Part shown: one piece after another, positions 21,760 to 24,808 of the stretch
Layout of the letters: each line of letters begins with the position of its first letter
How positions within the stretch are numbered: the first letter of the stretch is position 1
Assembly: GCA_039029915.1 (NCBI GenBank)
Contig: JBCCFD010000062.1
Coordinates: forward strand, 1 to 24,808
DNA: 24,808 bases
Origin: QQUD01 sp039029915
Lineage (GTDB): Bacteria > Chloroflexota > Anaerolineae > Promineifilales > Promineifilaceae
Direction: 5' to 3'
Translations under genes and position numbers: made by a program
Notes under the pieces: generated by a model
What the model was told of the DNA's origin: nothing
The model's database searches: none
What the model saw: only the letters and a program-made list of their open reading frames with translations

Positions 21760-22941
21760 ATGACACGTGAAGCAGTAATTGTAGCGGCCAGCAGAACGGC
21801 CGTTGGGAAGGCGCTTAAAGGAACGACCCGCAATGTGCGCTCGGACGATATGATGGCGACGGTGGTTGCTGATTTGATGAAACAAGCGGAAGGGTTAGAC
21901 CCTGAACAGGTTGATGACTTGATTGTTGGTTGTGCGATGCCGGAAGCGGCGCAGGGGTTGAATTTCGGCCGTACCATTGCCCTCCGCGCTGGCTTGCCAG
22001 TGGATGTCCCTGGACAAACCGTCAACCGGTTCTGCTCCAGCGGTTTGCAAACGATCGCCATGGCGTCAGAACGCATCATTGCCAATGGGGCAGATGTGGT
22101 GATCGCCGGCGGTGCTGAAACGATGAGCTTGGTGCCGATGTCTGGCTTCCGCACCAGCCCGAACCAGTACATGGTGGAAAACATGCCTGAAATTTACATG
22201 GGCATGGGATACACGGCCGAACAAGTAGCCGACGAATGGGACGTCTCTCGTGAAGATATGGATCAATTCGCTTATGAAAGCCATATGAAAGCGGCCGCCG
22301 CGACCGAAAAAGGACATTTCAAAGAAGAGATTGTGCCTTATGAATTTACCGAAGTTTCAGCTGGTGCTAATGGCCCCGTTGAACGTCAAGTGACCTTTGA
22401 CACCGATGAACATCTTCGTGCCAGCACAACGGTCGAGGGATTAGGCAAATTACGCCCCGTGTTCCGTAATAAAGGTCGCGTCACGGCCGGTAATTCCTCA
22501 CCCTTAAGCGACGGCGCGGCTGGCGTTATTGTCATGGAACGCAAAAAAGCGGAAGAGCTTGGCTTGAAGCCACTGGCTCGTTTTGTTGGGTTTAACGTGG
22601 CTGGAGTTCGTCCTGAGGTGATGGGTGTTGGCCCAATCAAGGCCGTGCCAAAGCTGCTGGATCGCGTTGGCTTGACTTTGGATGATATGGACATCATCGA
22701 ACTCAACGAAGCGTTTGCGGCACAAGCGTTAGCGGTGATTCGCACGCTGGAGATGGATCCTGAGAAGGTCAACGTCAACGGTGGCGCCATTGCATTAGGT
22801 CATCCGTTGGGTTGCACCGGCGCGAAGCTGACTGTGCAATTGGTTAATGAAATGAAACGCCGTGACAGCAAGTACGGTATGGTGACAATGTGTATCGGCG
22901 GCGGCATGGGCGCGGCCGGTATTTTTGAAAATTTGAATTAA
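21760..22941 (+). CDS. fadA: Acetyl-CoA C-acyltransferase (3-ketoacyl-CoA thiolase)
   Basis: Start ATG 21760 is chosen because GGAG lies 6 bases upstream. An ATG at 21748 overlaps that site. The 393-residue thiolase cleaves 3-ketoacyl-CoA to acetyl-CoA and a shortened acyl-CoA. The acyl-enzyme nucleophile is C92 (NRFCSSGLQTIA). The second motif NEAFAAQALAV (316-326), H348 in NGGAIALGHPLGCTGAK, and C378 in the closing MCIGGGMGAAGIFE complete the active site. It forms the last step of the pathway and is co-directional with fadN after 84 bases. The 3' end is partly duplicated at 23760, beyond the RAYT element. Confidence 0.96.
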   Translation: MTREAVIVAASRTAVGKALKGTTRNVRSDDMMATVVADLMKQAEGLDPEQVDDLIVGCAMPEAAQGLNFGRTIALRAGLPVDVPGQTVNRFCSSGLQTIAMASERIIANGADVVIAGGAETMSLVPMSGFRTSPNQYMVENMPEIYMGMGYTAEQVADEWDVSREDMDQFAYESHMKAAAATEKGHFKEEIVPYEFTEVSAGANGPVERQVTFDTDEHLRASTTVEGLGKLRPVFRNKGRVTAGNSSPLSDGAAGVIVMERKKAEELGLKPLARFVGFNVAGVRPEVMGVGPIKAVPKLLDRVGLTLDDMDIIELNEAFAAQALAVIRTLEMDPEKVNVNGGAIALGHPLGCTGAKLTVQLVNEMKRRDSKYGMVTMCIGGGMGAAGIFENLN

Positions 22942-22955
22942 GTTTTAGATTGACC

Positions 22956-23014
22956 AGACCTGACAGGTTTGGGAACTTACGGTTCATCGTATGGAACGCA
23001 AACCTGTCAGGTCT
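22956..23014. repeat. REP hairpin 1, left of the RAYT gene
   Basis: AGACCTGACAGGTTT (22956-22970) and AAACCTGTCAGGTCT (23000-23014) are perfect 15-base complements separated by 29 bases. The core ACCTGACAGGT is itself almost palindromic. It lies between the thiolase stop and the start of the transposase-like gene. Confidence 0.92.
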
Positions 23015-23031
23015 TTCGTAGTAAGTATGTC

Positions 23032-23676
23032 GTGCCAGAGATCAAAAAGTTAGAACTCGGAAAAATTTATCATATCTACAATCGTGGAATTAATGGGGAA
23101 AATTTGTTTCGTGAAGAACGGAACTATGCGCATTTTCTTCAGCTCTACTATCGGCATCTTTTCCCAAAAGCTGAAACATATGCGTATTGTTTGTTGAAAA
23201 ATCATTTTCATTTGTTGATTTATTTGAAGACGGATGAGGAGATTGTTCGGGATATAAAACCTGACAGGTCTGATAATGGTTTGCCAACTCGAATATCATC
23301 AGACCTGTCAGGTTTGGGTCACGTGGAACATCTGCTTACCAGACCGCCAAGCCAGGCGTTTTCCAATTTGTTTAATGCTTATACCAAGAGTTTTAATATC
23401 GCTTACGATCGTACGGGGGCTTTGTTTGAACGGCCGTTTCGGCGCATTGAAGTCTACACCCCAGCCTACTTTCACAAGCTCGTCATCTATATCCACCAAA
23501 ATCCACAGCAGCATGGCTTTGTAGATGATTTTCGGGATTGGAAATACAGTTCTTATCGTGCGTTGGTGTCAGATAAGGAAACAAGATTGAGCCGGAGCAA
23601 ATTACTCAAACAGTTTGATGGGGTAGCCGGATTTTTAGAACTGCACAATGCGCTAATTGATCTTGATTTTGAATGA
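23032..23676 (+). CDS. REP-associated tyrosine transposase (RAYT, IS200/Y1 type)
   Basis: The protein starts most likely at GTG 23032 (about 214 residues). The same frame is open back to a TTG at 22969 inside REP 1, and no ribosome-binding site settles the choice. LGKIYHIYNRGINGENLF, the HUH metal site in NHFHLLIYL and the catalytic Tyr in FSNLFNAYTKSFN, followed by ALFERPFRRIEV and YIHQNPQQHGF, are typical of single-domain RAYT proteins, which act on REP hairpins rather than moving as ordinary insertion sequences. Between the HUH and Tyr motifs the gene contains a complete REP pair read through in frame. This adds ~25 residues (KPDRSD...SDLSGLG) and may have weakened or altered activity. REP copies flank it on both sides. 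Confidence 0.9.
   Translation: MPEIKKLELGKIYHIYNRGINGENLFREERNYAHFLQLYYRHLFPKAETYAYCLLKNHFHLLIYLKTDEEIVRDIKPDRSDNGLPTRISSDLSGLGHVEHLLTRPPSQAFSNLFNAYTKSFNIAYDRTGALFERPFRRIEVYTPAYFHKLVIYIHQNPQQHGFVDDFRDWKYSSYRALVSDKETRLSRSKLLKQFDGVAGFLELHNALIDLDFE
23257..23315. repeat. REP hairpin 2, inside the RAYT coding sequence
   Basis: AAACCTGACAGGTCTGAT (23257-23274) and ATCAGACCTGTCAGGTTT (23298-23315) are perfect 18-base complements with a 23-base loop. They have the same core as the flanking REPs. The insertion keeps the reading frame open. Confidence 0.93.
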
Positions 23677-23693
23677 CAATGTTGTTGGTTGGC

Positions 23694-23726
23694 AGACCTG
23701 ACAGGTTTTTAAAACCTGTCAGGTCT
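23694..23726. repeat. REP hairpin 3, right of the RAYT gene
   Basis: AGACCTGACAGGTTTT (23694-23709) and AAAACCTGTCAGGTCT (23711-23726) form a perfect 16-base palindrome with a single central base. It lies 18 bases after the RAYT stop and may also act as its terminator, although no T-run follows. Confidence 0.93.
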
Positions 23727-23759
23727 ATCAATTTGCTAAGCATTGCTTTTAAATAAAAG

Positions 23760-23798
23760 ATGTGTGTCGGTGGCGGCATAGGCGCGACCGGTATTTAT
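23760..23798 (+). pseudogene. Remnant copy of the thiolase 3' end
   Basis: These 39 bases match 22888-22926 of fadA at 34 positions and would encode MCVGGGIGATGIY, the terminal glycine-rich motif of thiolases. No thiolase frame precedes it: REP 3 lies 33 bases upstream. It is either a target duplication flanking the RAYT/REP block or the stump of a second thiolase gene. Confidence 0.7.
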
Positions 23799-23803
23799 TC
23801 GAT

Positions 23804-24808
23804 TCACCTATTTTCATCTTGCTCACCAATCGTCATCAACTGCCCATCGTGCAGTTCAAAAATGTGGTCAGCGGCTTCTTCTACTTTGGGATCGTGGCTG
23901 GCCATAATGACTGTGATCCCCGTTTGGTGAGCGATTTCTCTAAGCAACATGACAATATTGGAGCCGGTGACCGTATCGAGCTGGCCGGTTGGTTCGTCTG
24001 CTAGAATGAGCGTTGGACGAGTGACTAAAGCACGAGCCAGGGCGACTCGCTGTTGCTCACCGCCGGAAAGTTCATGGGTGCGGTGATTTGAGCGATTCGT
24101 CAGCCCGACTAAGGCGAGGGCTTCGTCCGTTTGGCGGTGCCGATTGTGGCGGTCTGTACGGAGAAGGCGCAGAGGGGCCTCTATATTTTCCCGAGCGGAT
24201 AGGAAAGGGAGCAGGCCAAAGGTTTGAAAAACAAAGCCAATTTTATGGCGGCGTAAATTGATTTTTTCATCTTGGGTCAACCCGCTGATGGATTGACCCT
24301 CAACGAATATGTCTCCTTGTGACGGTTCATCAAGGGTCCCAATTAGATTGAGCAGGGTTGTTTTGCCTGAGCCAGAGCGGCCTTTGATAACGACCATTTG
24401 ACCGCTGGGAATATTAAGCGTCACGTTTTGGACAGCGTGGATCTCTTCAACGTCTGTTTGGAAGGTGCGCCAAAGCTGATTGATTTGCACGGCCGTTTCT
24501 GACACCATGGGGGCCGGATCATCTTCAAACGCAAACTCCTTACTCGGACGCCAAATCTTAACTTCCTCTTGGGGCTCTTCTGGCGTAGATACGGCCGTTG
24601 ATGGCCAAATCGACACGTGATTACTCTCTAACCGCGCCCGCACGCGTCCCTGCATCGCTAGCGTGTCCACATAAACTTGTGGTAGCTGTAGCCGTCCCGC
24701 CCGATCCAAGATGACCCACTCTTCTTCATCAACCGTGCCGTCCTGCACATTGCGCTCCCGTCGAATTTCAGTGCTGGTACGGCCGTCACGAATGCCGACC
24801 ACCCGATC
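23804..24808 (-). CDS. ABC transporter ATP-binding protein (LolD/MacB type) with AbrB-like N-terminal segment; 5' end outside window
   Basis: The frame is open to the right edge, so the N-terminus is incomplete. GTG 24802 is only the first possible start within the window. Counting from it, residues ~29-67 (WVILDRAGRLQLPQVYVDTLAMQ...HVSIWP) look like a SpoVT/AbrB swapped-hairpin unit. Residues ~105-332 are a nucleotide-binding domain: Walker A GRSGSGKTT (141-149), Q-loop Q193, signature LSGGEQQRVALARAL (245-259), Walker B LILADEP (265-271) and H303. Domain style matches the LolCDE/MacB/FtsE group, which powers lipoprotein or peptide release or export. The cognate permease is presumably outside. 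It is convergent with the fatty-acid genes. Confidence 0.9.
   Translation of the reverse strand, partial: DRVVGIRDGRTSTEIRRERNVQDGTVDEEEWVILDRAGRLQLPQVYVDTLAMQGRVRARLESNHVSIWPSTAVSTPEEPQEEVKIWRPSKEFAFEDDPAPMVSETAVQINQLWRTFQTDVEEIHAVQNVTLNIPSGQMVVIKGRSGSGKTTLLNLIGTLDEPSQGDIFVEGQSISGLTQDEKINLRRHKIGFVFQTFGLLPFLSARENIEAPLRLLRTDRHNRHRQTDEALALVGLTNRSNHRTHELSGGEQQRVALARALVTRPTLILADEPTGQLDTVTGSNIVMLLREIAHQTGITVIMASHDPKVEEAADHIFELHDGQLMTIGEQDENR

Noticed and set aside
22969..23031. TTG at 22969 as start of the RAYT protein
   Set aside because: It lies in the left REP arm, and the extra residues would translate REP sequence. GTG 23032, just before the conserved region, is more plausible, though not proven.

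Overview
The window looks like a chromosomal segment of a mesophilic bacterium with balanced base composition and Shine-Dalgarno-led genes. The best guess is Chloroflexota (Anaerolineae/Ardenticatenia type), with moderate confidence. Reasons are secreted proteins with long Pro/Thr/Glu linkers, a C-terminal LYLPIVLK tail of a kind I associate with extracellular Chloroflexota proteins, a FadN/FadA/FadE-like beta-oxidation set, and RAYT/REP elements. No rRNA, tRNA or CRISPR array was found.

Left half (about 1-11060, mostly minus strand). A 5'-truncated secreted-type protein lies at the edge. It is followed by a small two-helix membrane protein, an AraC-family regulator overlapping the stump of a broken aldo/keto reductase, an intact aldo/keto reductase, and a VOC protein paired with a small unknown protein. 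Next come three exported proteins: a parallel beta-helix protein (4470-6086) and two tandem proteins (6269-7990 and 8101-9429). The tandem pair share a short two-cysteine N-terminal module and heptad Pro-rich linkers but carry unrelated C-terminal domains. A gene-free stretch at 9430-10238 is rich in RNA structure, including a terminator on each strand. A membrane-anchored methyltransferase-like protein closes this half.

Right half (about 11160-23750, plus strand). A soluble methyltransferase and a Nudix hydrolase precede folK, a TetR-family regulator and folP. A lipid-oxidation series follows: two acyl-CoA dehydrogenases, a cytochrome P450, a four-helix-bundle (S23-type) protein, a FadN-like bifunctional hydratase/dehydrogenase and a FadA-like thiolase. 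Together these could carry out full beta-oxidation: dehydrogenation, hydration, second dehydrogenation, thiolysis. The TetR protein is the obvious candidate repressor. A REP-associated (RAYT) transposase with three REP hairpins follows, then a remnant of a thiolase 3' end, and a convergent ABC-transporter ATPase fused to an AbrB-like segment at the right edge.

Two sequence-level signals stand out. First, nearly every spacer of the plus-strand fatty-acid region is filled by a hairpin built from tandem 7- or 8-base words. The word differs from spacer to spacer but the architecture is the same: n words, short loop, n reverse-complement words, then the next ribosome-binding site. Second, the octamer palindrome ACGGCCGT occurs 24 times by hand count, where about 0.4 would be expected by chance. 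All 24 copies are inside genes and all three reading frames are used.
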